A DNA stretch of 64,000 bases from Actibacterium sp. 188UL27-1 (GTDB lineage Bacteria; Pseudomonadota; Alphaproteobacteria; Rhodobacterales; Rhodobacteraceae). Every line of letters starts with the position of its first letter. Position 1 is the stretch's first letter. Shown in pieces: positions 10,055 to 18,896 of this stretch. Both the position numbers and the translations under genes were made by a program. The stretch covers positions 310,001 through 374,000 of the forward strand of contig NZ_JAFEUL010000002.1 of assembly GCF_016901225.1 (NCBI RefSeq), given 5' to 3'. The notes under the pieces are model-generated. The model saw nothing but the letters and a program-made list of their open reading frames with translations, had not been told where the DNA came from and did not search any database.

Positions 10055-10963
10055 ATGACACGCCCCGCCGTGCAGGGTTTGCTGGCCATGGTTGGGGCCT
10101 GCCTGATCTGGGGTTTATCCCCACTTTACTACAAATTGCTCGACCATGTTCCCGCGACCGAGGTTCTGGCCCATCGTACCCTGTGGTCTGGGGTATTCTT
10201 TGCCGCGGTGCTGCTGATCCAGCGCCGGTTGCGCGAGGTTCCCAATCTGCTGCGCCACGGTGCGGGGTTGATCGTGCTGGCGGCGGTCATGATCTCGGTG
10301 AACTGGTTCCTCTTTATCTGGTCTGTTCAGGTCGGACGCACGATCGAGGCCAGCTTGGGCTACTATATCTTTCCGTTGGTTGCCGTGGTGCTGGGGGCCG
10401 GCGCCTTTGGGGAGCGATTGGGCCGCGTGCAATGGATCGCGGTTGGGCTGGCAGCCGCGGCCGTTCTGACTTTGATCCTGGGCCTCGCCGTCGTGCCCGT
10501 GATCTCCCTCGCGCTGGCCATCACCTTTGGTATCTACGGGCTACTGAAGAAACGGTTATCGGCAGGTCCGGTCGTATCGGTTACAGCCGAAGTGGCAGTG
10601 CTGTTGCCGTTAGCAATGGCTTGGCTGGCGGTGTTGCACGGTCAAGGCGGCGGGGTATTCGGGCGTTCGGTCCAGGATACCGGAGTCTTGATGCTATCGG
10701 GCGTGTTGACGGCGGGGCCCCTGATCCTGTTTTCCTATGCGACGCGGCGGGTACAAATGGCCACGATCGGATTGGTGCAATACCTCAATCCGACCCTGCA
10801 ATTTGGCTGTGCGGTTGTCGTATTTCAGGAACCGTTTACGCGGTGGCATGCGCTGGCCTTTGCCATGATCTGGATCGCTCTGGCGATCTATTCGGGACAG
10901 GCGATCTGGTCGGGGCGCAAGGCTTCCTCCAATGCAGCGACCGTGGGGACGACCCGCGCATAG
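10055..10963 (+). CDS. rarD: RarD-type EamA permease
   Basis: 302 aa, about ten membrane helices. Drug/metabolite transporter superfamily, RarD branch, recognised by the N-terminal GACLIWGLSPLYYKLL, LAHRTLWSGVFF, the W-F-L-F-I-W-S-V helix and the late LVQYLNPTLQFGCAV. Substrate unproven; the old chloramphenicol-sensitivity label comes from E. coli. Its last 76 bases overlap the 3' end of the convergent LOG-family gene. Confidence 0.9.
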   Translation: MTRPAVQGLLAMVGACLIWGLSPLYYKLLDHVPATEVLAHRTLWSGVFFAAVLLIQRRLREVPNLLRHGAGLIVLAAVMISVNWFLFIWSVQVGRTIEASLGYYIFPLVAVVLGAGAFGERLGRVQWIAVGLAAAAVLTLILGLAVVPVISLALAITFGIYGLLKKRLSAGPVVSVTAEVAVLLPLAMAWLAVLHGQGGGVFGRSVQDTGVLMLSGVLTAGPLILFSYATRRVQMATIGLVQYLNPTLQFGCAVVVFQEPFTRWHALAFAMIWIALAIYSGQAIWSGRKASSNAATVGTTRA

Positions 10964-11457
10964 TCGAGGATCGTGGCCTCGGCAAAGCCCTGCGCCACGA
11001 CATGGTCCAAAAGATGGATCAATGGCGCCCAGTATCCGGCGATATCCAATAAAAACAGCGGCTTTGCATGCAGACCAAGCTGGCGCCAGGTCAGTACCTC
11101 AAAGAATTCGTCCAGACTGCCCGCGCCGCCCGGTAGAACAACGACCGCATCGGCATTCATGAACATCACCTTCTTACGCTCATGCATGGTTTCGGTGATG
11201 ATGCTGGTGGTCCGTGCGGTCTGCTTGATCTCGCGGCTCATCAGGTGAGTGGGGATCACGCCGAGTGTTTCAGCGCCACCGGCCTGTGCTGCGGTTGCAA
11301 CCGCTCCCATCAGACCCACATCACCTGCGCCGAAAACCAGCCGCCAGTCATTCTTGGCAATCGCCTGGCCCAGATTGGCCGCAGCCGCACGATAAGCCGG
11401 GTTCAGACCGTCACGCGAGCCGCAATAGACACAGAGGCTGAACCTTTGATGCGACAT
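10888..11457 (-). CDS. LOG-family Rossmann-fold protein (TIGR00730)
   Basis: 189 aa. Lysine-decarboxylase-like fold now known as LOG, a nucleoside-monophosphate phosphoribohydrolase that cleaves AMP or cytokinin ribotides to the base and ribose 5-phosphate. Seen are the N-terminal VYCGSRDGLNP, GAGDVGLMGAVA and the active-site PGGAGSLDEFFEVLTW (PGGxGTxxE form, here with S for T). Convergent with and overlapping rarD by 76 bases, an arrangement that may produce mutual antisense at the 3' ends. Confidence 0.9.
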   Translation of the reverse strand: MSHQRFSLCVYCGSRDGLNPAYRAAAANLGQAIAKNDWRLVFGAGDVGLMGAVATAAQAGGAETLGVIPTHLMSREIKQTARTTSIITETMHERKKVMFMNADAVVVLPGGAGSLDEFFEVLTWRQLGLHAKPLFLLDIAGYWAPLIHLLDHVVAQGFAEATILDYARVVPTVAALEEALRPDQIACPE

Positions 11458-11564
11458 GACTATGCTTTCACCTGATCGCGCTTTGACCGGTGATAGCGGG
11501 GTTGATACTGTCGCTCAACCCGCCTAGGCCGCCCAATCAGGCATGCTGGGGTGTTGGAGACGTG

Positions 11565-13073
11565 ATGGCAGAGAAGAAGACAGATCGGAAATGGCTGGTC
11601 CCAGCTGTGTCCTTGGTGGCCGTGTTTGCTGCTGCGGGTGGGGGTGTGCTGTATAACATGCGCCCCGATCTGTTTGAGGCCGCCGTGACCATAAAGGACG
11701 ATACGCAGGATCTTGCGGCGGTCGCGGATCGGGCGGAGATACCTGCGGACCCCGCCGTTGTTGACGATACCGGAACACCGGATGTGATTGAGGCTGAACC
11801 GGACCTGCCAGCGCCGACATTTGATGTCGTCCGGGTGGATGCGGGGGGCAGCGCGCTGATTGCTGGCACCGCCCCGCCACGCTTTGACGTTGCGATTGAA
11901 ATCGACGGGGCAGAGGTGACGCGGACCTCTTCCGACGGTAATGGATCCTTTGCTGCGGTGTTTGACGTGGCCCCGCGGGATGTGGCGCAGGTCGTGGTTC
12001 TGGTGGCCTATGGTGCGCCGGGTCAGGAGGTTCGATCAGATGACAGTGTGATCCTCGCTCCGCAATTGGAGCCCGCCGGCGTCGCGGGTGCCGGTAATTT
12101 GGCGACCGATATGCCGGATTCGGCCCCGGTCCCTGTACTGCCGGATGCCAGCGTAGTGACCGATCCCGACACGCCATCCACAGCGGTAGAACCTATCCCG
12201 AATCAGGATGTGGCTGTGGTTTCGCCGTCGGCAGACGCGCCGCAAATTCCGACTAGCCCGCCCGATAATAGCTCGAATGCCGATGATGTTCCGGCAGAAA
12301 CGGCAGAGGAAGCAGGGGCTGATGCGCCGCGCGATGCTCCCAGGGATGGGCCCTCGGAAATCACGGGCGACCTACCTGCCGATATAGTAGCAGACAGCCA
12401 GGGGGATCTGGCGAACGATACAGCGGATCAGCCGCTGCAAACTGCGAGATCAGACGGTGATATACAGCCACCCGCACAGGTTGAACGCCCGGAACAGGCC
12501 CCGGCAATTCTGCTGGCGGGCAATGATGGTGTCCGTGTTCTGCAGCCTGCAGGTGACCCGACGGAGATCCCGCCTAGCGTGGCCTCTGTCGTTTTGGACA
12601 GCATCGCCTATAGCGACAGTGGGGCTGTTTTGCTGACGGGGCGGGGTCCCCAAGAGGGTGACGCCGAAGAGATCTTGCGCATCTATCTCAACAATCGTCA
12701 GATTTTGGATGCCCCGGTGGGCGATGATGGCAGTTTCAAGATCGAATTGCCGGATGTTGAGATTGGCGTCTACACTCTTCGCTTGGATCGGTTGGACAGC
12801 GATGGGCAGGTGACCTCCCGGTTTGAGACACCGTTCAAGCGGGAAGATCCCGAAACGCTCGCGCGGTTCACCGATACGATCGAAGCGCTGGAAGGACCGG
12901 AGCGGTTGGCAGCCACGGTCGTGACGGTGCAGCCCGGCGTGACGCTGTGGAGCATCGCATCCCAGCGCTACGGCGACGGCTTTTCGTACCTGAAGGTGTT
13001 CGAGGCCAATAAAAACCAGATCCGCAACCCCGATCTGATCTATCCGGGGCAAGTCTTCGATCTGCCTGATTGA
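11565..13073 (+). CDS. LysM-domain membrane-anchored protein
   Basis: 502 aa. Short cytoplasmic N-terminus, one transmembrane helix at about residues 9-30 (WLVPAVSLVAVFAAAGGGVL), an Ig-like segment (about 95-165), a long Pro/Asp/Ala-rich low-complexity region (about 170-330), another beta-rich domain and a C-terminal LysM domain (VQPGVTLWSIASQRYG ... NPDLIYPGQVFDLPD). LysM binds peptidoglycan, so the protein probably bridges inner membrane and wall. GGAG five bases before ATG 11565 supports the start. A family member is typical of Roseobacter genomes; function not established. Confidence 0.85.
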   Translation: MAEKKTDRKWLVPAVSLVAVFAAAGGGVLYNMRPDLFEAAVTIKDDTQDLAAVADRAEIPADPAVVDDTGTPDVIEAEPDLPAPTFDVVRVDAGGSALIAGTAPPRFDVAIEIDGAEVTRTSSDGNGSFAAVFDVAPRDVAQVVVLVAYGAPGQEVRSDDSVILAPQLEPAGVAGAGNLATDMPDSAPVPVLPDASVVTDPDTPSTAVEPIPNQDVAVVSPSADAPQIPTSPPDNSSNADDVPAETAEEAGADAPRDAPRDGPSEITGDLPADIVADSQGDLANDTADQPLQTARSDGDIQPPAQVERPEQAPAILLAGNDGVRVLQPAGDPTEIPPSVASVVLDSIAYSDSGAVLLTGRGPQEGDAEEILRIYLNNRQILDAPVGDDGSFKIELPDVEIGVYTLRLDRLDSDGQVTSRFETPFKREDPETLARFTDTIEALEGPERLAATVVTVQPGVTLWSIASQRYGDGFSYLKVFEANKNQIRNPDLIYPGQVFDLPD

Positions 13074-13206
13074 GAGAGCGGGCATCGTCCGGCTTGACCT
13101 TGGGCCGTGGCCTTGGCACACCACATCTATGACATGCCCGATCCTGACCTGCCCTTGGTATTTTACCGTTCCTTCATAGGTGCGGTCTGGAGTTATTCTG
13201 ACATCT

Positions 13207-13230
13207 GACCGCCGCAGAGGCGGTCTTTTT
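13207..13230 (+). terminator. Rho-independent terminator
   Basis: Perfect 7-bp stem GACCGCC/GGCGGTC with a 5-base loop followed by TTTTT. It lies 134 bases after the LysM gene and 37 bases before the GNAT gene, ending the LysM transcript or acting as a leader terminator for the GNAT gene. Confidence 0.8.
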
Positions 13231-13266
13231 GTTTCGGCTCTGTGGCCCTGATCCCGGAGATCGAAA

Positions 13267-13743
13267 ATGATAGAAACCGTGATAAAACAAGCACCTGTGG
13301 TGCGAAAGATGCGCCTGGATGACCGGGTTGCCGTCTACGGCATGGTCCATGCCTTGGCGGCCCATCACGATGACACGGCGACGCTGACGCTTGAGCAACT
13401 GTCGGATCTGACCGGCGGCAGCAATCCGTGGATCACCGTTCTGGTCGCTACATTGGCGGAAAGTCCAGTGGGGTTTGCGGCCCTCTGCCCCCTGGTCAAG
13501 CTGCATTTTGGCCAACGCGGCATGGATTTGCATCACCTCTATGTCGCGCAACCGCATCGTGGGCTGGGGATCGGACGAGCCCTGGTCGATGCTGCCTTGG
13601 CCGAAAGCGCGCGGCAGGGTGGCCATTACATGACGGTCGGCACTGATCCTGGTAATACCGATGCTCAGGCGGCTTACACGGCCATGGGCTTTGACACAGC
13701 CAACCCGCCCGGCCCCCGGTTTAAGAAGGTGATCGGCGCCTGA
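13267..13743 (+). CDS. GNAT-family N-acetyltransferase
   Basis: 158 aa single GNAT domain. Acetyl-CoA binding motif A is seen as HRGLGIGRALVDAAL (Q/R-x-x-G-x-G pattern) preceded by the beta strand MDLHHLYVAQP, and the C-terminal NTDAQAAYTAMGFD motif B is typical. Acceptor unknown. The stop is two bases from the start of the ABC exporter gene, so both are probably co-transcribed. Confidence 0.88.
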   Translation: MIETVIKQAPVVRKMRLDDRVAVYGMVHALAAHHDDTATLTLEQLSDLTGGSNPWITVLVATLAESPVGFAALCPLVKLHFGQRGMDLHHLYVAQPHRGLGIGRALVDAALAESARQGGHYMTVGTDPGNTDAQAAYTAMGFDTANPPGPRFKKVIGA

Positions 13744-13745
13744 AT

Positions 13746-15662
13746 GTGCGGCTCGGGTGGCCTTTCCCCGGGCGCCCGCCTAGTTTGCGCGTCGATGAAC
13801 AGTTAAGGCAGATGATGGCGCAAGACCAGATCACGGTGGAGGAGCGGGCGCGCGGACGGCGCGTTCTGCGCGAAGTGGTGCCGTATCTATGGCCGGAGGG
13901 CCAGTTCGGGTTAAGGGTGCGTGTCGTTGCGGCGTTGGTCGCCTTGGTTCTGGCCAAACTTGTGGCGGTCGCGACCCCGTTTTTTTACAAAGGGGCGGTT
14001 GACGATCTGGCGGGCGAGTTCGGCGAGGGGGCCGGTCTTTTGGCCTTGGGCGCCATCGGTTTGACCATCGCCTATGGCGGCGTGCGCTTGTTGAACATTC
14101 TGTTCCAGCAATTGCGCGATGTGATCTTTGCCAAGGTTGGCCAGACCGCTTTGCGGCAGATGGCGTTGCGCACGTTCCGGCATATTCACGCCCTGTCGCT
14201 GCGTTACCATATCAGCCGAAAGACAGGTGCGCTGAGCCGGATCATGGAGCGTGGAGTCAAGGGCGTCGCCTTCCTTTTGCGGTTTTTGTTGTTTTCTATC
14301 GGGCCTTTACTGCTGGAACTTGTGCTGATCGGTGTCGTGCTGGTGACCCTGTTCGATTGGCGTTACCTGGCCGTCCTGGTGGTGACGATGGCCGTTTACA
14401 TCTGGTTCACGTTCGCGATCACCGAATGGCGGGTGCGGATCCGGCGCGAGATGAACGAGCAGGATAACGAGGCCAACCAACGCGCCATCGACAGCCTGCT
14501 GAACTTTGAAACCGTCAAGTATTTCGGCGCGGAACGGCGCGAGGCGGGTCGGTATGACACCGCCATGGCGGGCTATGAAGTGGCCGCGTTGAAGACGGCA
14601 TATTCGCTTGGCCTCATCAATCTGGGGCAAGCGACGATCATCAATGGCGGCCTTGTCGTGGTGATGGTTATGGCGGCCCGTGGCGTGATGTCGGGTGATC
14701 TGACGGTCGGCGATTTCGTCATGGTCAACGCCTACATGATCCAGATCATCTTGCCGCTGAACTTCCTGGGCACCGTCTATCGGGAGATCCGGCAGGCCCT
14801 GGTCGATATGGGTGAGATGTTTCAACTGCTTGAGCAACCCTCTGAAGTTGTTGATAAATCAGGAGCTGCGCCCTTGGCTGTGTCACGCGGAGAGGTAACG
14901 TTTCAGGATGTTCGCTTTGCCTATGATCCCGACCGGCCGATCCTGAAGGGTGTGAGCCTGCATGTGGCGGCGGGAGAGACCCTAGCCATTGTCGGCCCCA
15001 CGGGATCGGGCAAATCGACCATCGGGCGGCTGCTGTTTCGGTTTTATGATGTGGCCGGTGGCGCCCTGAAGATCGATGGGCAGGATGTCCGGGAGGTGAC
15101 GCAAGAAAGCCTGCATCACGCGATTGGCGTCGTGCCGCAGGACACGGTTCTGTTCAATGACAGCATCTATTACAACATCGCCTATGGGCGGCCCGATGCC
15201 ACGCGCGAGGCGGTGGAACAGGCCGCCAGGGATGCCGAAATCCACGATTTTATTGGGAGCTTGCCAAAGGGTTACGACACGCAAGTGGGCGAACGCGGAC
15301 TGAAACTTTCGGGTGGAGAGAAGCAGCGCGTGGGCATTGCGCGCACCATGCTGAAGGACCCACCGATCCTGCTGCTGGACGAGGCGACAAGTGCCCTGGA
15401 TACGGAGACCGAACGCGATATTCAGGCCGCCCTGGCGCGGATGGGGCAGGGGCGCACGGTGATCACCATCGCGCATCGCCTGTCGACCATTGCCGATGCC
15501 GACCGGATCATCGTGCTGGAGGCAGGCGCGGTCGTGGAGGAGGGGGCTCACGCCGACCTGCTGGCCCAAGGCGGACGTTACGCCGATCTGTGGCATTACC
15601 AATCCGCCGAACGCGCGGACCGTGATCCGCGCAACACCGCCGAGGCCCCGGCGGCGGAATAG
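13746..15662 (+). CDS. Atm1-type ABC transporter (fused permease and ATPase)
   Basis: 638 aa half-transporter of the ABCB7/HMT1/Atm1 class, which exports glutathione-linked sulfur or metal compounds from the cytoplasm. The membrane domain spans residues about 45-350 with six helices and the conserved NYETVKYF-like NFETVKYFGAERRE. The ATPase has Walker A GPTGSGKST, Q-loop PQDTVLF, signature LSGGEKQR, Walker B ILLLDEATSALD and the switch His in IAHRLST. The start used is GTG directly after the GNAT stop; ATG at 13812 is the alternative. A CATGCA-type repeat lies 30 bases past its stop. Confidence 0.92.
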   Translation: MRLGWPFPGRPPSLRVDEQLRQMMAQDQITVEERARGRRVLREVVPYLWPEGQFGLRVRVVAALVALVLAKLVAVATPFFYKGAVDDLAGEFGEGAGLLALGAIGLTIAYGGVRLLNILFQQLRDVIFAKVGQTALRQMALRTFRHIHALSLRYHISRKTGALSRIMERGVKGVAFLLRFLLFSIGPLLLELVLIGVVLVTLFDWRYLAVLVVTMAVYIWFTFAITEWRVRIRREMNEQDNEANQRAIDSLLNFETVKYFGAERREAGRYDTAMAGYEVAALKTAYSLGLINLGQATIINGGLVVVMVMAARGVMSGDLTVGDFVMVNAYMIQIILPLNFLGTVYREIRQALVDMGEMFQLLEQPSEVVDKSGAAPLAVSRGEVTFQDVRFAYDPDRPILKGVSLHVAAGETLAIVGPTGSGKSTIGRLLFRFYDVAGGALKIDGQDVREVTQESLHHAIGVVPQDTVLFNDSIYYNIAYGRPDATREAVEQAARDAEIHDFIGSLPKGYDTQVGERGLKLSGGEKQRVGIARTMLKDPPILLLDEATSALDTETERDIQAALARMGQGRTVITIAHRLSTIADADRIIVLEAGAVVEEGAHADLLAQGGRYADLWHYQSAERADRDPRNTAEAPAAE

Positions 15663-15693
15663 CCCCTCAAGCTTCTGATACAGCTGCCAAATC

Positions 15694-15740
15694 GCGATAC
15701 ACAAACCATGCACATCTTATGCACAAAGCATGCATACGAT
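15694..15740. repeat. CATGCA-rich dispersed repeat, copy 1
   Basis: About 47 bases starting 32 bases after the ABC exporter stop. Contains repeated ATGCA words (CCATGCACAT, TTATGCACA, GCATGCATACGAT) at roughly 10-12 base spacing. It is about 90 percent identical to the copy at 29582-29628. Confidence 0.75.
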
Positions 15741-15886
15741 GATGTGGATTGCAGGCGCGGTGGGTGGAAACCGCCGCAAGTCTGGCGTGGTGCATGGTCG
15801 TTCCGTTTCGCGATTTAAAATTTTAAATTTCGGGCGGGGATATTTGAACCAGTACGAAAGGGGGCGATGCGGCGTCATTTGAGCTA

Positions 15887-16891
15887 TGGCGTGAGGAGAC
15901 CGGACCATCTGGCGACGGCCTCGACCTCGTCGAGGTAGCGGGCGCCGATCCAGAGTGCGGCGTCGCTGCCGAACCAGAGGCCACCCGTTAGCAGGATCGG
16001 GAGCAGCAGGGCAGGGGCTGTCCGAAGGGCGGGCGCGCAGATCCGGTGGGCGGGATTGGCGTGGGCGTTTTGCAGGTAGTCGGCCAGGGCGTGGCGCCAG
16101 GGACGGAGGGGCCCAGTTTTGCAGGGCGGCCAGGCTGAGGAGCAGGTGGAGGCCCGTGGGCAGCAGCGTTGAAAAGAGCATGAGGTAGAGCCAGGTGTTT
16201 TGGCCGGGTTCAGGCGCAGGGTCGCGGAGCCCAGCGAACATCCCGGTCAGGTCAAACAAATGGTGACCACTGAGCGTATCCAGCCCTGCCACGGCGACCA
16301 CCAAGGTGATGCAAAGCGCGACGTGCAGGGCCAGGGCTGTTGCGAGATCGGCCAGGGCCCAGGCTATGGCGTTCCCTTGGCGCAGACCAAGGCGGAGAAA
16401 GGTGAGGGTCGCGGCAAAGGAGACTGTGTTGAAGAGCGCGTTGATCAGTGGAAGGACGCCGAGGAAGATGAAGTAGCCCTTCTTAGCATCGGGTATTGCA
16501 TCCCAGTCAATATATCTCGCGAGGACTGATGCGGTGATGCCGACATACAGCGTCACGATCCACCGTGTCAGTCTGCGGCGACCGGGTTTGTCTAACCAAA
16601 TCATCCCGAATATGACTGCGCCTGCGACTGCAAGCTTAAGGTCATGCACAGTAGGGCTGTCAGCACGATTACGCCGTCGGGCCAAAAAGGCGCCTGGGTG
16701 ACCACAGTTAGGGGGTCGGCCTGACCGATGCTGAAAAGGAGCCACCCGCCCAGGATCAGCAGCAGAGGGTAGGAGACGGCGATGGCGCGATCATAGAGGC
16801 GCCAGGTGAGGGCGGCCCGAAAGGTTGGGCCTGGCTTGGTGGTTTGGCCGATTGGGTCACAGTGGCGGGTCCAGAGCCAGCAATGGGCGGC
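15887..16891 (-). pseudogene. Polytopic membrane protein gene with two frameshifts
   Basis: A hydrophobic protein can be followed across frames. The first piece is RLYDRAIAVSYPLLLILGGW...GVIVLTALLCMTL (about 16870-16645), then LAVAGAVIFGMIWLDKPG...LLSLAALQNWAP (about 16645-16115), then LRPWRHALADYLQNAHANPAH...LDEVEAVARWSGLLTP and a TAG at 15887. Frames change near 16645 and near 16112 (at a CCCC run). No start codon exists for the first piece, and it continues in frame from the preceding small gene across one TAG. At least six membrane helices; family not recognised. Inactivated gene or sequence errors. Confidence 0.6.
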
Positions 16892-17095
16892 CTAGGCATA
16901 GCGGCGATAGATGCGGGCACCCCAGGGGCGGCGGAGCAGGTCGTAGATCCAGGCGCGGCCCGGGCCAGAGATGAAAATCACGTAGGCAGAGGTCCAGGCG
17001 GTGCCCGCTGCGATGAAGGTGACAATCGCTGCAGTGGCGCCGCTGATGGTTTGGACCTGGCCGTCTTCGATATGGGGGAAGTCTTTGTCGGTCAT
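16892..17095 (-). CDS. Small membrane protein, possibly the truncated N-terminus of the following gene
   Basis: 67 aa beginning MTDKDFPHIEDGQ, with one hydrophobic helix (about residues 19-43, ATAAIVTFIAAGTAWTSAYV) and a basic C-terminus ending RIYRRYA. The reading frame resumes directly after the TAG with sequence that leads into the decayed membrane protein downstream, so this could be the first exon-like part of one gene broken by a nonsense mutation. No family recognised. Confidence 0.5.
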   Translation of the reverse strand: MTDKDFPHIEDGQVQTISGATAAIVTFIAAGTAWTSAYVIFISGPGRAWIYDLLRRPWGARIYRRYA

Positions 17096-17238
17096 CGGCG
17101 TCACTCTTCTGCTACATGATGTGTTCTGATGGGCCTTGCGGCTTTTGCCGAGCCAGGAACCGTGTTTTGCGGAGTTTTCACGGGACGGGCGCGGCGCTGT
17201 TGGCTGCGCCAAGGCGCCCCGCCCACCGTCCCCGGCGG

Positions 17239-18531
17239 TCAGGGCTGTTGTTGGCCTGCGATCCAGGTGGCTGCGATGGCGCGGTCATCGCCCATCATGA
17301 TGGTGGGAAAGAGGGCTTGCCAGATATCCTCTGCCTGGTTCGCGCGCTGGGCGATGACGGGGGTCGAGGCGAGGTCGAGGATGGTGAGGTCCGCCTTGGT
17401 CCCCGGTTCGAGTGTGCCGATTTCGGGATGGAGATTGAGAGCGTGGGCGCCAGCCTCGGTCGCGAGCCAGAGGAGCTGCGCGGGGTGGAGGGCGGTGCCG
17501 GTGAGTTGTCCGATCTCATAGGCCGCCGCCATGGTGCGCAGCATGGAGAAGCTAGAGCCGCCGCCGGTATCGGTGGCAAGGGCAAGCGGCAGGCCTTCGG
17601 CACGGCGGGCCGCCACGTTGAAAAGGCCCGAGCCGATGAAGGTGTTGGAGGTGGGGCAATGGACCAGGGTGCCGCCGGTTTCCCGGATGCGGGCGCGTTC
17701 GCGGTCGGTCAGCCAGATCGCGTGACCCCAGAGCGCGTTGGGACCGATGAGACCTGCAGCCTCGTATGTGTCGAGGTAGTCGCGGGCCTTGGGGAACAGG
17801 TCGGCGATCCAGGCGCATTCCTCTTGTTGTTCGCTGATATGGGTTTGCATCAGACAGTCTGGGTGTTCGCCCCAAAGCGCGCCGAGGGCCTGGAGTTGAT
17901 CTGGCGTTGATGTGGGTGAGAAGCGGGGCGTGATGGCGTAACGGGCGCGGCCGTTTCCGTGCCAGCGGGTCAGGAGGGATTTGCTGTCGTCATAGGCGGA
18001 TTGGGCGGTATCAAGCAGGGCATACGGGGCGTTGCGATCCATGCAGGTTTTGCCTGCGACGAGGGCCATATCGCGGCTGGCAGCGGCCTGAAAGAGAGCT
18101 TCGACACTGGCGGGGTGGCTGGTGCAGAAACTGGCAACCGAGGTGGTGCCGTGGGCTGTGACAAGGTCGAGGTAGCGATCGGCGATTGTTCCGGCATAGG
18201 CGGGGTCATTGAAACGTGTTTCTTCCGGAAAGGTGTAGTCATTCAGCCAGTCGATGAGGCGTTTGCCCCAACTCGCGATGATGGCGGTCTGGGGATAGTG
18301 GGCATGGGCGTCAACAAAGCCCGGTAGGATCAGACCGTCCGGGTATCGGATCATGTTGGCATGGCGCGCGCGGGGGATGAGGTCGCAGGCTTTCCCAACC
18401 TCGGCAATGGTATCCCCGCGGATTAGGACAGCCCCCTGTGCCTCATGCCGAATGGCGTTGGTTGGAGTGTCAATGAAGGGATCTTGGGTGAACCGGAGGG
18501 TTTGACCCAGCAGGAGTGTTTCGGTTTGCAT
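17239..18531 (-). CDS. guaD: Guanine deaminase
   Basis: 430 aa, amidohydrolase superfamily. Deaminates guanine to xanthine in purine salvage and catabolism. Zinc ligands are visible: PGFVDAHAHYPQ (H76, H78), the later His of QTHISEQQEE, the His of LWGHAIWLTD and the Asp of ATDTGGGSSFSML, the last also diagnostic for GuaD. Full length. The gene stands alone; a decayed membrane-protein gene follows it on the same strand. Confidence 0.95.
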   Translation of the reverse strand: MQTETLLLGQTLRFTQDPFIDTPTNAIRHEAQGAVLIRGDTIAEVGKACDLIPRARHANMIRYPDGLILPGFVDAHAHYPQTAIIASWGKRLIDWLNDYTFPEETRFNDPAYAGTIADRYLDLVTAHGTTSVASFCTSHPASVEALFQAAASRDMALVAGKTCMDRNAPYALLDTAQSAYDDSKSLLTRWHGNGRARYAITPRFSPTSTPDQLQALGALWGEHPDCLMQTHISEQQEECAWIADLFPKARDYLDTYEAAGLIGPNALWGHAIWLTDRERARIRETGGTLVHCPTSNTFIGSGLFNVAARRAEGLPLALATDTGGGSSFSMLRTMAAAYEIGQLTGTALHPAQLLWLATEAGAHALNLHPEIGTLEPGTKADLTILDLASTPVIAQRANQAEDIWQALFPTIMMGDDRAIAATWIAGQQQP

Positions 18532-18896
18532 CAGGACATTTTACGACGTGTTTTGGGAGGAGAAAACCCGGTAAAGGGCTGTGTTGTATTGAGGTTTGTG
18601 TGCCTCCGGCGGGGATATTTTTGAACACATAATGGAACGGGATTGCGCTGCGCTCATGCGCTTGGCGTCAATACTCTGTCTTCGGGTAGACGGTCGCTGG
18701 GGGGAGATCCGGTTGACGGCGCGCGCAAGTGGACGGGTCCAACCGGCGTGACCTGGCGTGCGCGCTACCCCCAACGCTTTTGACCGGCTTTGCCGGGCCA
18801 AAGGGGCGGGAGCGCTACGGGCAGACAATCGCGTTGCGTTGCGGGTCTTTGGGCCTATGTTGCGCCAAGATTGACCGCAGATTTGGGGGTTAGGGC
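18532..18896. other. Intergenic region between guaD and mgtE
   Basis: 365 bases serving as divergent promoter region. Contains one copy of the CCTCCGGCGGGGATATTT element (18598-18635) and several short GC-rich stems, for example CCGGC/GCCGG near 18783-18795. No credible ORF; a 95-codon minus-strand frame has no coding character. A magnesium riboswitch for mgtE was looked for but not recognised. Confidence 0.5.
18598..18635 (+). repeat. CCTCCGGCGGGGATATTT dispersed element, single copy
   Basis: Shares TGTGCCTCCGGCGGGGATAT and a trailing ACACAT-ATG with the right arm of the inverted repeat at 59416-59453. A shorter relative (CGGGCGGGGATATTTGAAC) lies at about 15831-15849. Confidence 0.7.

Noticed and set aside
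18541-18828. 95-codon minus ORF between guaD and mgtE
   Set aside because: Arg/Ser/Pro-rich composition typical of a GC-rich non-coding frame, no ribosome site, and it spans a repeat.
18780-18896. Magnesium riboswitch ahead of mgtE
   Set aside because: Only short GC stems are seen; no M-box-like conserved pattern could be matched.
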